A stretch of DNA of 31,373 nt, from positions 1-31,373 of IMG/VR virus record IMGVR_UViG_3300044712_001348; one strand, 5' to 3'. A model generated the notes under the pieces. The model made no database searches, had not been told where the DNA came from, and saw only the letters and a program-made list of their open reading frames with translations. Shown piece by piece: positions 1-8,487 of the stretch (positions within the stretch are counted from its first letter, which is position 1; each line of letters opens with the position of its first letter). A program made the position numbers and the translations under genes. The DNA is from a virus.

Positions 1-127
1 CCGATAGCGGACGCGGTATTCTCAAATCTCGATTATGCAGAATGGATAGACAGCGGCGTAACCGTTGTCTCATGTTTCTTCTCAAGCAGAGAAGAGGATT
101 ACATAGAGCAAGCGAGTAAAAACAAGC
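1..127. repeat. Terminal direct repeat, left copy
   Basis: This stretch is identical to 31247-31373 at the other end. The repeat lies inside a coding region and keeps the reading frame when the ends are joined, so the molecule closes into a circle of 31,246 bp. A length of exactly 127 is a common assembler k-mer, so the overlap is more likely an assembly signature of a circular or circularly permuted genome than a biological terminal repeat. Confidence 0.95.
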
Positions 128-171
128 GGCTTGCTGTTATTGACTTACGGTTTGATTTGCTTGTTTCGTAA
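1..171 (+). CDS. Tail completion protein (DUF3168-like), 3' part
   Basis: This is the C-terminal part of the gene that starts at 31022; the frame is continuous across the circle junction and stops at 169-171 (TAA). The joined product is about 131 residues and starts MNLGSVIVNRLESDTAITALVG. In the HK97-type order, a small tail-completion or tail-terminator protein of this size sits between the gp10-like protein and the tail tube gene, which fits here: the tail tube gene starts 15 bp downstream. The pattern of a short helix, 'ALVG..IYP', and a 'P.LVY.I' strand is typical of DUF3168 proteins. The assignment rests on position, size and these short patterns. Confidence 0.75.
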   Translation, partial: PIADAVFSNLDYAEWIDSGVTVVSCFFSSREEDYIEQASKNKRLAVIDLRFDLLVS

Positions 172-185
172 CGGAGATTTTTATT

Positions 186-596
186 ATGGCTTACTACAGC
201 GGCAAAGGCTCAAGCATTGGATACGCTACAACTCTTGGCGGCTCATATACGACAATCGGTAGCGTAACCGAACTGCCTCAACCAACAATCAGCAGCGGCA
301 ACTTTGAAGTTACCGCCAATGACTCGACAGCAGTTGAAAAGGCGTCAACTCAATTCAATGAAATTGAGGACTTGACGTTTACCCTCAACTTTACTGGCGG
401 CTCTCAAGAAACAACTCTTAAGGGATTGCTCAATACTACCTACTATTGGAAGGTCACCCGCGCAAACGGACAGACCTCTATTTGGCAAGGTTGGATTTCA
501 AAGGTTGGCGGTACTAACCCAACCAAAAACGGAGCAACTATCCAAGTAACGATTACTGCAAGCATTGGTACTCTGACAGTAACCGCAGGGTCATAA
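186..596 (+). CDS. Major tail (tail tube) protein
   Basis: 136 residues, rich in Thr, Ser and Gly and in predicted beta strands. It carries a motif in which a segment 'EVTANDSTAVEK' is followed by 'EDLTFTLNF', as in siphovirus tube proteins. It lies between the tail completion gene and the frameshifted tail chaperone, the standard place for the tube subunit. The ATG at 186 is the first in frame, with a weak purine-rich leader (CGGAG about 10 bases upstream). The product would polymerise as hexameric rings around the tape measure. It is shorter than many tube proteins, and no C-terminal Ig-like decoration domain is seen. Confidence 0.75.
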   Translation: MAYYSGKGSSIGYATTLGGSYTTIGSVTELPQPTISSGNFEVTANDSTAVEKASTQFNEIEDLTFTLNFTGGSQETTLKGLLNTTYYWKVTRANGQTSIWQGWISKVGGTNPTKNGATIQVTITASIGTLTVTAGS

Positions 597-618
597 GTCT
601 AAAAGTTCAGACTATTAG
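595..618 (+). promoter_or_regulatory. Dispersed 24-bp motif, site 1
   Basis: A copy of the recurring motif with core AAGTCTAAAAGTTCAGA. It overlaps the stop codon of the tube gene and ends 12 bases before the chaperone start codon. In this copy AGTCT and AGACT form a 5-bp inverted repeat around an 8-base loop. Function unknown; it could be an operator or stoperator, a promoter or an RNA processing element. Confidence 0.6.
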
Positions 619-630
619 CAAAAGGGCAAT

Positions 631-951
631 ATGGATTTCTTCAAACTGTTTTCACTGACTCCGCAAGAGGTACTCTTGGACAACGGCAATACTGTCTTTG
701 TCCGTAGAGTACGTGCTTGCGAGTCATTGGACCTTAAAGCAAATGACGCAACGGAAGAGTCATTGTTTGAGTTTATGGCAAGGTTGCTCGTCTTGACAAT
801 CTGCGATAGCGAGGGCAAGCGGCTCTTTGCAGACGCAGACATTGAGACGATTAAGCAAATGGATACCGCCTCATTTACGAAACTCTATGAGGTTGCATTA
901 AAGGTCAATGCAATTGGCGGAGAGGCTCAAGACGACATTAAAAAAAAGTAG
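631..951 (+). CDS. Tail assembly chaperone, short (G-like) form
   Basis: 106 residues (MDFFKLFSLTPQEVLLDNG...), ending in three lysines encoded by the slippery run and stopping at TAG 949-951. By position between tube and tape-measure genes, and because it overlaps a downstream frame through a classic slippery heptamer, this is the equivalent of lambda gpG. It should bind the tape measure protein and recruit tube subunits. The start is preceded by AAAGGGCAAT, one of the GGGCAA-type ribosome-binding leaders seen repeatedly in this genome. Confidence 0.85.
   Translation: MDFFKLFSLTPQEVLLDNGNTVFVRRVRACESLDLKANDATEESLFEFMARLLVLTICDSEGKRLFADADIETIKQMDTASFTKLYEVALKVNAIGGEAQDDIKKK
942..948 (+). promoter_or_regulatory. 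Programmed -1 ribosomal frameshift site (A AAA AAG)
   Basis: Zero-frame codons here are AAA AAA AAG TAG. The heptamer A AAA AAG, the same slippery sequence used in E. coli dnaX, sits directly before the stop codon. A -1 slip moves ribosomes into the frame starting GTA at 948, which is open to 1298. This arrangement is conserved in tail chaperone genes of siphoviruses. Confidence 0.88.
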
Positions 952-1298
952 AAGAGAATAAGGGACTCTTTGATTTTGTACGGCGACTTGCAGAAATGTT
1001 TCGTATGCCGATTACAAAAATGCTTAATGAAATGTCTCGTAGCGAGTTGGTCTATTGGCGTAGCGTCTATGAGCAAGAGTTTCTTGGAGAGCAACGAGAG
1101 GATTACCGCACCGCTTTGGTCCGCTCTGACTTGGCTAACTATGCGGGTAGAGCCTTGCCAGAGGGCAAATGGGTAGAGCCTCTTGACCGTATGCCATACA
1201 TAGAGCGACCCGAACCAACAGAGGCGGAGATAGAAGCAAATGCAGACGCTTTCTTTAATACCTTGAAAGCGGCTCAAGAGCAAAGAGATAGAGGTTAA
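948..1298 (+). CDS. Tail assembly chaperone, frameshift extension (T-like part of G-T)
   Basis: This frame has no good independent start before an ATG at 996. It is open from the slippery site, giving a fused G-T product of about 222 residues. The segment 'MSRSELVYWRSVYEQEFLGEQ' followed by 'REDYRTALVRSDLANYAG' matches the short motif of lambda gpT-like and DUF4035-like proteins, where a W/Y-rich helix is followed by an acidic/basic R-x-x-x-R-x-A helix. The T part is expected to contact tube subunits. The reading stops 3 bases before the tape measure start, as usual for this pair. Confidence 0.85.
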   Translation, partial: VEENKGLFDFVRRLAEMFRMPITKMLNEMSRSELVYWRSVYEQEFLGEQREDYRTALVRSDLANYAGRALPEGKWVEPLDRMPYIERPEPTEAEIEANADAFFNTLKAAQEQRDRG

Positions 1299-1301
1299 CC
1301 A

Positions 1302-2867
1302 ATGGCACTCGTAGGCGAAATCGTAGCAAGGTTCAAAGCAGAGACTACAGATTATGTAGCGAAACTTGACGTTGCAAAACAGAAGAATAAAGACCTTGCA
1401 GAGCAACTGTTAAAGACAGCGGGGTCCGCAGACAAAGCAATTGCAACCCTACAGTCTGCCAAGAAAGTAAATGCTCTTGGAGAGTTTGGCATAGATCCTC
1501 GTCAAGTCTCTGGCGTTATCTCTCAAATCAAAGCGTTAGACAAAGAATTAAATACAGCGAAGAACTCCGCAGAGGATTTGCAACGCTCTCTGTCTCTGCA
1601 AGCAAAACGAGCGGGCGGCTTTGGCGACTTGTCAGACTCTATTGGCATGTTTGCAAGAGGCGACTTTCTGGCAGGTTTAGAGAAGTTCAAGAAAGGCATT
1701 GCAGACGTACGCGAAACTCAAGGCAGCATAGGTGGTGGCTTTAATGCTCTGCTAATGGTTGGCGTAGTCAATGAGGTTGGCAAGGCATTTGACCAAATGG
1801 CAGACAAGATAGTTGCCTTGCACCAGAAATCCAAAGACGGAGCAATGGGTTGGGCGGACTACGCAGACGCAATTGCAAGCAGTCTGCCAGTTGTTGGCGG
1901 TTTCTATAACGGTACAAAGAAACTTGTTGACGAGTTGGACGGTACAAACGAGGCATTGAAGAAACAAGCGGACTACCTCAAGGCTATTAATACAGAGCAA
2001 GAGAAAATGAATACCTTGCGCGGCGCTCGCAACAAGGTTGGCGACGATAACGCGGACGCAATGGCAAAGGCGAGGGATACCGCTTTGCGTATGTCTGGCA
2101 GAGAGGGAGAGGCAGATTGGGAGCAGAATACTCGCGAGACTGTCAAGCGTATCAAGGACCGTCAAGAGGCTCTTAAGACAGCATATGCAGAAGAAATAAA
2201 GGCTCTTGAGGACAAGCGTAGAGAGGCTCTAAACAACAAGGACAGAGACGGAGCAACAGCGGCAAGCAGATTGATTGAAGCGTTAAAGCGTAAGCAACAG
2301 CAAGAGTTGAGCGGCATTGCGTCCGCAGAGGTAGCGGTTAGCGAGGCAGAATGGAAAAAGAAATACGGAGACAAGACACCCGCTCAAGCAGACTCTGAAG
2401 CGTTGGCAAAGAAACTCGTTGGGACAGTAAAGGACCAACTGCAAAATAATCCTATTGCTCAATGGATTGGAGCGGCAACGGACCAACTGCAAAAAGACGG
2501 AGAGCGTCTCAAAGAGAAAGCGTCAAAGTTCAGAGAGGATATTAAGACAGACTCTCAACGCTTTGCAGAAAAGATTAACGAGGCAGTCTCTCTTAAGAAT
2601 ATGGGGTTGATTACTGGCGGACAGTTGGACACCTATCTTGGCAAGACGCAAGGCGACTTACTCAAAGAGCAATCCTCAATCATGGACTCAAGCAAGAGCG
2701 TATGGAACTTGCCAGACGTCAAGGACTTTCGCAGCGGAGAAACTCTCTTTGCTCCGCCGTCTCGTCTTGACCAAAAGCAATTAGACCGTCTTACCGAAAT
2801 CAAAGAGGAATTGAAGAAACTCAATGAGGTTCAAGGCGGCGGTACAGAGGTAACTGTAATTGAGTAA
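1302..2867 (+). CDS. Tape measure protein
   Basis: 521 residues, mostly predicted helix, rich in Lys, Glu, Ala and Gln, with long heptad-like stretches (for example around residues 255-330). A more hydrophobic Gly/Ala/Val segment lies at about 140-165 and a second at about 195-205, as expected for a protein that sits in the tail lumen and contacts the membrane. It directly follows the chaperone pair, which is the defining context. Its length sets the tail length; at about 1.5 angstrom per residue it predicts a short tail of roughly 80 nm. No peptidase domain is visible. Confidence 0.85.
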   Translation: MALVGEIVARFKAETTDYVAKLDVAKQKNKDLAEQLLKTAGSADKAIATLQSAKKVNALGEFGIDPRQVSGVISQIKALDKELNTAKNSAEDLQRSLSLQAKRAGGFGDLSDSIGMFARGDFLAGLEKFKKGIADVRETQGSIGGGFNALLMVGVVNEVGKAFDQMADKIVALHQKSKDGAMGWADYADAIASSLPVVGGFYNGTKKLVDELDGTNEALKKQADYLKAINTEQEKMNTLRGARNKVGDDNADAMAKARDTALRMSGREGEADWEQNTRETVKRIKDRQEALKTAYAEEIKALEDKRREALNNKDRDGATAASRLIEALKRKQQQELSGIASAEVAVSEAEWKKKYGDKTPAQADSEALAKKLVGTVKDQLQNNPIAQWIGAATDQLQKDGERLKEKASKFREDIKTDSQRFAEKINEAVSLKNMGLITGGQLDTYLGKTQGDLLKEQSSIMDSSKSVWNLPDVKDFRSGETLFAPPSRLDQKQLDRLTEIKEELKKLNEVQGGGTEVTVIE

Positions 2868-2878
2868 AGGGCGAATGA

Positions 2879-3835
2879 ATGACTATACAAGAGATTAAAC
2901 AAGGACCGAGAGACGAGGCGAGTATCTCTCAAGGCAAAGAGACTTACAAAGTCCCTTTTGTTATTAAGATTGATACAGCAACAACTACCGCACTTGAGGT
3001 AGAAAGAGCAAGCGGTACAGTCAGCGGCGTAACCTACCCCGCATATGGAGCGGCTAATGCAATTGACTCGTCTCTGAAAGTAATCAACAAGACTGCCAAG
3101 CGTTGCATAGGTAGCGACGGCAAGGCAGCAAAGTATCATTGGGCGGTTGACGTTGAGTATGGTCTGCCTAATTTCAGCGGACCTACAGGCAATACAGAGA
3201 ATAGCGGCAATGTACGCATTAGCGTTAGCGGAGCGGAGACGTCTATCTATACGCAACTCGCTTTGGACGCAGACTCTACGCCAATCGTTAATAGCGTTGG
3301 GGATATATACCCCGATCCAATCGAGAGCGTTATCTATGACGAGACAATAACAATTGAGTATGAGGCAGATACGATTGACGGCGCGGCAATCGCAGCAATC
3401 AGAGGCAAGATAAATGACGATACGATTACGCTCTCAATTCCTCAAGGTACTTTGACTTATTCAAGGACTTGGACGGCACACCAAATCCTCGTCAAGTCAG
3501 TTGATTACAATGTTGTTGTTAGTCGCTCTGACAATACCGCTCATAAATGGGGCGTAAGAGTTGTCTTGCTTGGCAGAGAGGATACTTGGGACTTGGAACT
3601 GCCAGACAAAGGCTATCGTTATATGGTAGAGGTTGGGGAGTCTATCTTTGACTCGTCCTCCTCAAGTTCTGGCGGCGAAACAGGTGACGAAAATGGGTTA
3701 TGCGATTGGAAAGACACCGCTCAATACTTGGACGGCAACGGCTTTAGACTAACGGACGGCTCTCCCATTGTTACCTTGCCTCTTGTCCAACGATATACAG
3801 AGGCGGACGTTACTACATTCCTTGAGGCTATCTAA
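2879..3835 (+). CDS. Tail protein, probable distal tail or tip component
   Basis: 318 residues with many predicted beta strands. It is first after the tape measure, the usual slot of a distal tail protein, and is followed closely by two more tail genes. A poly-Ser stretch with Gly (SSSSSSGG) at about residues 258-265 looks like a linker. The C-terminal 50 residues after it form a small separate module that ends 'VTTFLEAI'. The start ATG has AAAGGGC 7 bases upstream; an ATG 4 bases earlier is out of frame. The family was not recognised, so the role is inferred from position. Confidence 0.6.
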   Translation: MTIQEIKQGPRDEASISQGKETYKVPFVIKIDTATTTALEVERASGTVSGVTYPAYGAANAIDSSLKVINKTAKRCIGSDGKAAKYHWAVDVEYGLPNFSGPTGNTENSGNVRISVSGAETSIYTQLALDADSTPIVNSVGDIYPDPIESVIYDETITIEYEADTIDGAAIAAIRGKINDDTITLSIPQGTLTYSRTWTAHQILVKSVDYNVVVSRSDNTAHKWGVRVVLLGREDTWDLELPDKGYRYMVEVGESIFDSSSSSSGGETGDENGLCDWKDTAQYLDGNGFRLTDGSPIVTLPLVQRYTEADVTTFLEAI

Positions 3836-3836
3836 T

Positions 3837-4313
3837 ATGGCAAAGATTGGAGCATTTTCACCAGAGTTGGCTCAAGCGATTGCGGACTATGTACGCAGCG
3901 AATTAGCCAAGCAACCCAAGCCGTTACCTCATGGACCCAACGGCAGAATTAAAACGCGCAAAACAATCATGGCAAAGATTACTGCGAGCGAAGGGACGGA
4001 CCCCGTAAAGCACTCTTGGGTTGAGCAAAAATGGAACTCAACAAGCGAGTCATTTGAGGATATGCCAGACGGCAAGAGCGGCTCTCTAACTCTTGAGTAT
4101 GCAGTTAACGGAGACGCAACGGAGACAACCGCCAACGATACAATCGTCTCTCTTACATTCAGCGAAGACCCAGAGGGCAACGGAGCGTGGGCTATCGGTA
4201 CTCCGTCTCTCCCCAAAGGGCAGCACCAATATCAAGGCTACTTTATGATTACGCAGAATGTAGCGGATTGGGGTTACTTGCGTAGTCACCCCGCGTTGGA
4301 CGAGGAGGAATAA
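3837..4313 (+). CDS. Tail-region protein, unrecognised
   Basis: 158 residues beginning MAKIGAFSPELAQAIADYVR. The short helical N-terminus has a basic linker (GRIKTRKTIM) and is followed by a beta-rich domain that ends acidic (DEEE). The start is one base after the stop of the preceding gene, and the stop overlaps the next start (TAATG), so the three tail genes are translationally coupled. An upstream in-frame extension would overlap the previous gene heavily and is not favoured. It is probably a baseplate or tail-tip accessory. Confidence 0.55.
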   Translation: MAKIGAFSPELAQAIADYVRSELAKQPKPLPHGPNGRIKTRKTIMAKITASEGTDPVKHSWVEQKWNSTSESFEDMPDGKSGSLTLEYAVNGDATETTANDTIVSLTFSEDPEGNGAWAIGTPSLPKGQHQYQGYFMITQNVADWGYLRSHPALDEEE

Positions 4314-7252
4314 TGGACATTTCCGCAATTGGCGACGACGCTCAAGACTACGCAACAATGATTGGCTACATACAGAAAGAGGTAAAGAAACGAGGCGACG
4401 TCGTTGAGGTAACTTTTCGTTGGCCGAAATCCGCTCAAGTATGGGAGAGCGGTATAGTTGGCTCAATCACCTCTACAACAATGACTGACGGCAGCAAGGC
4501 TTGGGAAGTCTCTCCGCAAAAGCGTTGGTATGGATACGACGACGCGGCAGACCCAAGCATTACGCCAGTCTACTACGATTTGATTATTGAAGTTGGCGGA
4601 CCCAAAGACGAGTACAAAGTAGTACGCGCAAGGGTAACGGATAATACCGCTACAACCTTGACGCTCTCCCCTTATGACATTCCCAACTATGTTACAGCGG
4701 GTTGGATTGATAGCGTCTCTGATTGCAGCGGTAAGCAGTATTATCTCATAGGACGCAAGGCAAGTAACTACGGACTTTGGTGGCATGATAGAGTTATCTC
4801 TTTCCCAAATGACGAGGAAAAACTACGAGGGACAATCTCAAGTTATACCTCTACAACAATCGTTGATACTGATAACTCTTTTGGCGCGGAATATGTTGGA
4901 GACGAGATACTTTTCTATACAGCAGACGGAGAGTTGAAGCGTCTTGAGATTACAGCAGTTGACGGCTCAACCTTAAGCGTCTCTCTTGGAAGCGATACCG
5001 CAAGCGGAGACTACTCAATAGTAAAAGCGGGCAACCGTTGCACGCCAACAAGACGCAGCGGACAGTTGGCAGTATGGTACAGAGGACGCAATGAGGCGGT
5101 TACAAGTTATGACCCAGACGATAACCTCTCGTCTACTCTCTTGCCTCAATACCAAATGTTATTCTCTGACAGCGGAGATTGCAGCGAGAGTTACATAACG
5201 GTATTTGACAGAGACATAATAGCGGCTCTCGATAGTCCTTGCAGTAATGCGGACGAGTTCTATTGCCCCAACATTTACAAATCAATTCATGGTTTGCAAA
5301 TGGCAGTTGAAGACCTATCTATTCATTTTGTCCCAATGCACTCGTATGTTGGTTGGGACGCTCTTGACATTGAGACATATACGGTTGCTCAATGCTTTGA
5401 CGACGCGGGCATTAATTCTTTTACGACCTCTGCAACGGCGGGCGAAACAGAGACAGAGTTTGCAATCTCTCTGCCTTATTTGGACGACATAACAATCTAT
5501 TGGACTATGTTGCATGGCAATGAGATTGTAGACAGCGGTACAGCGAGCGACTTTGCAGACGAGACATTGACGCTAACAACTGGCGGAGATCTTGAGGGCG
5601 AGACGATTACGCTTGTCTACTCATATGGTTGGACAAGGAAATTGCCAAGAGAGTTTAGGCATTGGTACGACGCTACCTTTTTTGTACCTACGGACGAGGA
5701 GGCGGGATCTTATACAACGCGCGGCAAGTCAGAGGCATATAGAGAGACTGGCGTATTGGGCGTTGTCTATGACTCTGACGAGTTTGTAGAGGCAGACAAC
5801 GCTATCTATGTTGGCGATAATCATAATGACCCTTTCCCCGATAGCGGAGTATCAAGCGAGTTTGCCCCTTATTGGGCAACAACCTATGAGGGCGTCTACT
5901 CTCAAGCCAATCAGTCAGAGGTATACTTTTCAATGAGAGGCGTTTGTACTGGCGGCTCTTCTGTCCATTTGGAAACTGACAAGGATTGGTTTGATACCTT
6001 TCCTAACTCAATTGTCCATACGGAGACTGGCACGGCAAGCAGCGGCTCAACCAATACCCTTACGGACTCGTCAAAGAGCGGAGAGTATTGGGAAGACGAC
6101 AGAGGTTTCTATATTGGCTTTATGTTGGTAATGACCTCTGGCGATAACAACGGCTTACGGCGTCCGATTGTTTCAAAGAGCGGTACAACCTTGACAGTCT
6201 CGCCAGCATTTCCAAATACAATTGATAGCGGCGATACCTACAAGGTTGTCTTTCCTCAAGTCCTCAACCGTTGGAAAGATCGGACAGTTGAGATTGCATT
6301 GAATGACGGCAGCGGCGTAACGGTTGAGGCTCTCATTACTCATAGCGACGACTCAACATTATGGTTTGCAGATTGCGGATATACGATAACAAGCGGAGCG
6401 AGTTTCTTTATACGGCAAGCGGTAGTAGGCAAAGTCTATACTCGTACCTCTGGCGAGTGGGTATTAGCAGACGTTGATACTTTGCCCGATATGATTACTC
6501 GTTATGGCAGAGATAGAAAGGGCGACATAAGGGGCAATTGGGTTTGGGAAGAGTTGGCGCAGTTTATCAATTGTCTCTATTGGACAAAGAGCGGAGTAAG
6601 CGTAACCCCAAGAGAGGACGACGAGGTAGAGGAGAAAAACTTTAAGTCGTCTCTGAATGGTAGGACGGGCGAGGCTTTCCCAGACTTTACGAGTTGGGCA
6701 GCGGTTAAGGCTTATTATACGAGTTGGTACAACTCTGTTGATTTCTTTTATGAAGAGGCTCCAACAGAAATCTTTCTCAACCCTATTGAGCAGAGCGGTA
6801 CGCCTCGTTGCGACGGCAGAGCCTCTTGGACTTATGAGGGAGCGTTTGACAACCCAACGGATTTATACGGAGCAACCTTTGAGAGAAAGTTTGGTTACTA
6901 TGTAACTACAACTCCGCTCAATCCCAACTATGGCAAGACGGTTGACTATGCAGTATTTGGTTGGTTGGACTCTGACGATACGCCAGTAACGGACGGCGTA
7001 GAGACTACTGACTTATTCAAGAATGAGTTTATCTTTAACGCCAATGGCGACACTATCCAATACCATGCTTGGGATATATTTGACTCAACGGTTGGTACGA
7101 CAGAGGGCGAGTTGAAGAGCGGCAAGTTTGGCTCTCATACCGTGCCTGAATTGACAGAGCCTACCGCAGTTGATTTGTATTTTGGACAAGTCAAAGAGGG
7201 TTACTATGTTGGCAATTCGTGCGCAATAGTTAAATGGGCGTTTGACGAGTAA
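4313..7252 (+). CDS. Large tail-tip/baseplate or receptor-binding protein
   Basis: 979 residues, rich in Asp, Thr, Tyr and Trp and almost free of long helices. It contains several repeated short barrel-like units of the form 'GTISSYTSTTIVDTDNSF...GDEILF', 'GTASSGSTNTLTDSSKSG...GFMLVM' and 'GIVGSITSTTMTDGSKAW' at about residues 46, 173 and 567. They look like copies of one small beta domain that reports a value change over a transition. It is the last gene of the tail operon and is followed by a terminator. A strong GAGGAGG ribosome site precedes the ATG. Most likely a central fibre, hub or host-contact protein; no enzymatic motif was recognised. Confidence 0.6.
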   Translation: MDISAIGDDAQDYATMIGYIQKEVKKRGDVVEVTFRWPKSAQVWESGIVGSITSTTMTDGSKAWEVSPQKRWYGYDDAADPSITPVYYDLIIEVGGPKDEYKVVRARVTDNTATTLTLSPYDIPNYVTAGWIDSVSDCSGKQYYLIGRKASNYGLWWHDRVISFPNDEEKLRGTISSYTSTTIVDTDNSFGAEYVGDEILFYTADGELKRLEITAVDGSTLSVSLGSDTASGDYSIVKAGNRCTPTRRSGQLAVWYRGRNEAVTSYDPDDNLSSTLLPQYQMLFSDSGDCSESYITVFDRDIIAALDSPCSNADEFYCPNIYKSIHGLQMAVEDLSIHFVPMHSYVGWDALDIETYTVAQCFDDAGINSFTTSATAGETETEFAISLPYLDDITIYWTMLHGNEIVDSGTASDFADETLTLTTGGDLEGETITLVYSYGWTRKLPREFRHWYDATFFVPTDEEAGSYTTRGKSEAYRETGVLGVVYDSDEFVEADNAIYVGDNHNDPFPDSGVSSEFAPYWATTYEGVYSQANQSEVYFSMRGVCTGGSSVHLETDKDWFDTFPNSIVHTETGTASSGSTNTLTDSSKSGEYWEDDRGFYIGFMLVMTSGDNNGLRRPIVSKSGTTLTVSPAFPNTIDSGDTYKVVFPQVLNRWKDRTVEIALNDGSGVTVEALITHSDDSTLWFADCGYTITSGASFFIRQAVVGKVYTRTSGEWVLADVDTLPDMITRYGRDRKGDIRGNWVWEELAQFINCLYWTKSGVSVTPREDDEVEEKNFKSSLNGRTGEAFPDFTSWAAVKAYYTSWYNSVDFFYEEAPTEIFLNPIEQSGTPRCDGRASWTYEGAFDNPTDLYGATFERKFGYYVTTTPLNPNYGKTVDYAVFGWLDSDDTPVTDGVETTDLFKNEFIFNANGDTIQYHAWDIFDSTVGTTEGELKSGKFGSHTVPELTEPTAVDLYFGQVKEGYYVGNSCAIVKWAFDE

Positions 7253-7256
7253 TCGA

Positions 7257-7308
7257 GAGCGGACAAGTCTAAAGGTATTTCGTTTGCCCTTAATACCCTT
7301 GTCCGCTC
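7257..7308 (+). terminator. Terminator of the tail operon
   Basis: GAGCGGACAAG (7257-7267) pairs over 11 bases with CTTGTCCGCTC (7298-7308). An inner GGTATT/AATACC stem (7274-7279 with 7292-7297) stacks on it across a one-sided bulge. A T-rich tract (TTGTCTTTTC) follows. It lies 4 bases after the stop codon of the large tail gene. Confidence 0.75.
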
Positions 7309-7337
7309 TTGTCTTTTCTCCAAATAGATAAAGGATT

Positions 7338-7907
7338 GTGAAAAGGTCTGTTGTATATGTACATATGACCTTTACTAATAATCTATCGTCTCAACGTCTG
7401 CCCGCTCATATTGAATTACTCAAGAGTAAGTTTTGGTTTATCGAGGACGGAGAGAGCGAGCGGCTCAAGAAAAACCTCTCGCTCAAAATGCATGACCTCT
7501 ACGATTGGTTAAGCGACTCTTGGGTAGAATGTAAGACAGACAAAAGCAACTTTACCAACCGTCTCTTGATTGAGTACAAAGCAAATGTACCGCTTTCATT
7601 GATTGGCGATTTGCCAGAGAGACAAGAGATACCATACGCAGACATTGCCCCTTTGCTTTCTTCCCTTCCCTCTCGCTACGACGCTCTCGCAACTGACAAA
7701 CAAAACCTTGAGCAATCGCATTATCTCTCGTACCTCTATGCTAAGAATGGTGCGCATTTTGTTTATGACATTCGAGAGTTGAGGGCGGAGATAAGTTCAA
7801 AAGTTCAGTGTCTCAAGTTTTTCATATGCGGAGAATGGCAAGAGAGTTGGCGGACGATTGCCGTCATTGTCCCATTGTCAGAGGTTCAACCGATAAAACT
7901 AATATGA
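7338..7907 (+). CDS. Hypothetical protein
   Basis: 189 residues if started at GTG 7338, or 180 from ATG 7365. The GTG has AAGGA only 2 bases upstream, so the ATG (MTFTNNLSSQRLPAHIELLK) may be the true start. Charged, mixed helix/strand composition; no signal peptide, membrane segment or known motif. It begins the cluster of small genes after the tail operon and overlaps the next start by ATGA. A copy of the 24-bp dispersed motif lies within its last third at 7793-7816. Function unknown. Confidence 0.6.
   Translation: MKRSVVYVHMTFTNNLSSQRLPAHIELLKSKFWFIEDGESERLKKNLSLKMHDLYDWLSDSWVECKTDKSNFTNRLLIEYKANVPLSLIGDLPERQEIPYADIAPLLSSLPSRYDALATDKQNLEQSHYLSYLYAKNGAHFVYDIRELRAEISSKVQCLKFFICGEWQESWRTIAVIVPLSEVQPIKLI
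7793..7816 (+). promoter_or_regulatory. Dispersed 24-bp motif, site 8
   Basis: Core AAGTTCAAAAGTTCAGT followed by GTCTCAA, inside the 3' third of the 7338 gene and about 90 bases before the next start. The plus orientation agrees with transcription. Confidence 0.5.
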
Positions 7908-8077
7908 AGAAACAAGCAACGGTAATATCTATCGAGACAACAATTAGAGCCTATTCTCCAGCGTCGGACTTTATCGGCTACAAATACAACGGTTGGGCGT
8001 TTCAAACTCGCTCTTGGATTTACGGAGCATATGGCGTGCATAACTACGGCTATACGATTTCAACATTTTTCAAATGA
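7904..8077 (+). CDS. Small hypothetical protein, aromatic-rich
   Basis: 57 residues, MKKQATVISIETTIRAYSPA..., with C-terminal clusters of Tyr, Trp and Gly (GWAFQTRSWIYGAYG). The ATG overlaps the preceding stop (ATGA), which argues for this start over longer in-frame alternatives. It shares an aromatic-rich character and a 'W.FQ' element with the following small genes and may be a distant relative. Function unknown. Confidence 0.6.
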   Translation: MKKQATVISIETTIRAYSPASDFIGYKYNGWAFQTRSWIYGAYGVHNYGYTISTFFK

Positions 8078-8086
8078 GGGCATACT

Positions 8087-8326
8087 ATGGAAATATTTGC
8101 GGATACAAAAGCATTTCAAGAGTCGTTAAGGAAATTAAGAAAGGCGTTGAAGAAAGGCTCAAAGAGGGCAAGTGCGAGGGAGGGCGAAATTGCAAGTTAC
8201 TATCCCATTGACGACGGCTCTTGTTGGTATTTTCAATCGTACAATTTCTATGAGGGAGAGGCGGGTCATACCGTCAGCATTTGGACGCATGGAAATGATT
8301 GTTGGGCAACAAGAGTAACCATATGA
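8087..8326 (+). CDS. Small Trp/Cys protein, member of a tandem family (copy 1)
   Basis: 79 residues. A basic helical N-terminus (about residues 10-32, LRKLRKALKKGSKR) precedes a compact domain YYPIDDGSCWYFQSY...TVSIWTHGNDCWA. The latter aligns with the next gene in the order YxP, DD, WxFQxY, EG, TVS, T-G and CW. The ATG has GAGGGCATACT upstream. The two Cys-Trp pairs could bind metal, but this is only a guess. It overlaps the next start by ATGA. Confidence 0.6.
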   Translation: MEIFADTKAFQESLRKLRKALKKGSKRASAREGEIASYYPIDDGSCWYFQSYNFYEGEAGHTVSIWTHGNDCWATRVTI

Positions 8327-8478
8327 CAATTTATATGCCGTGGCATGACGATACGATTTGGCATTTCCAAGTCTATCGAGAGGGCAAACCTCTGACGACC
8401 GTAAGCGGCAAGGCAGTCTTTACGCGCGGTTGTTGGTCGATCCAAAAGATTGTCTATATGTCTTTCCCAACCAAATGA
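8323..8478 (+). CDS. Small Trp/Cys protein, member of a tandem family (copy 2)
   Basis: 51 residues, MTIYMPWHDDTIWHFQVYRE..., ending CWSIQKIVYMSFPTK. It overlaps the stop of the preceding gene (ATGA). It resembles that gene's C-terminal domain: 'YMPWHDDTIWHFQVY' against 'YYPIDDGSCWYFQSY', then EG, TVS and CW. The basic N-terminal helix of copy 1 is missing. The gene is short, but overlap with its neighbour and the paralogy support it. Function unknown. Confidence 0.55.
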   Translation: MTIYMPWHDDTIWHFQVYREGKPLTTVSGKAVFTRGCWSIQKIVYMSFPTK

Positions 8479-8487
8479 GAGGGCTAC

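Noticed and set aside
2521-2550. Partial copy of the 24-bp motif (AAAGTTCAGAGAGGATATTAA)
   Set aside because: It lacks the first half of the motif and lies inside the tape measure gene; probably chance.
7263-7281. Partial motif AAGTCTAAAGG next to the tail-operon terminator
   Set aside because: Matches only the first half and is largely explained by the terminator stem.
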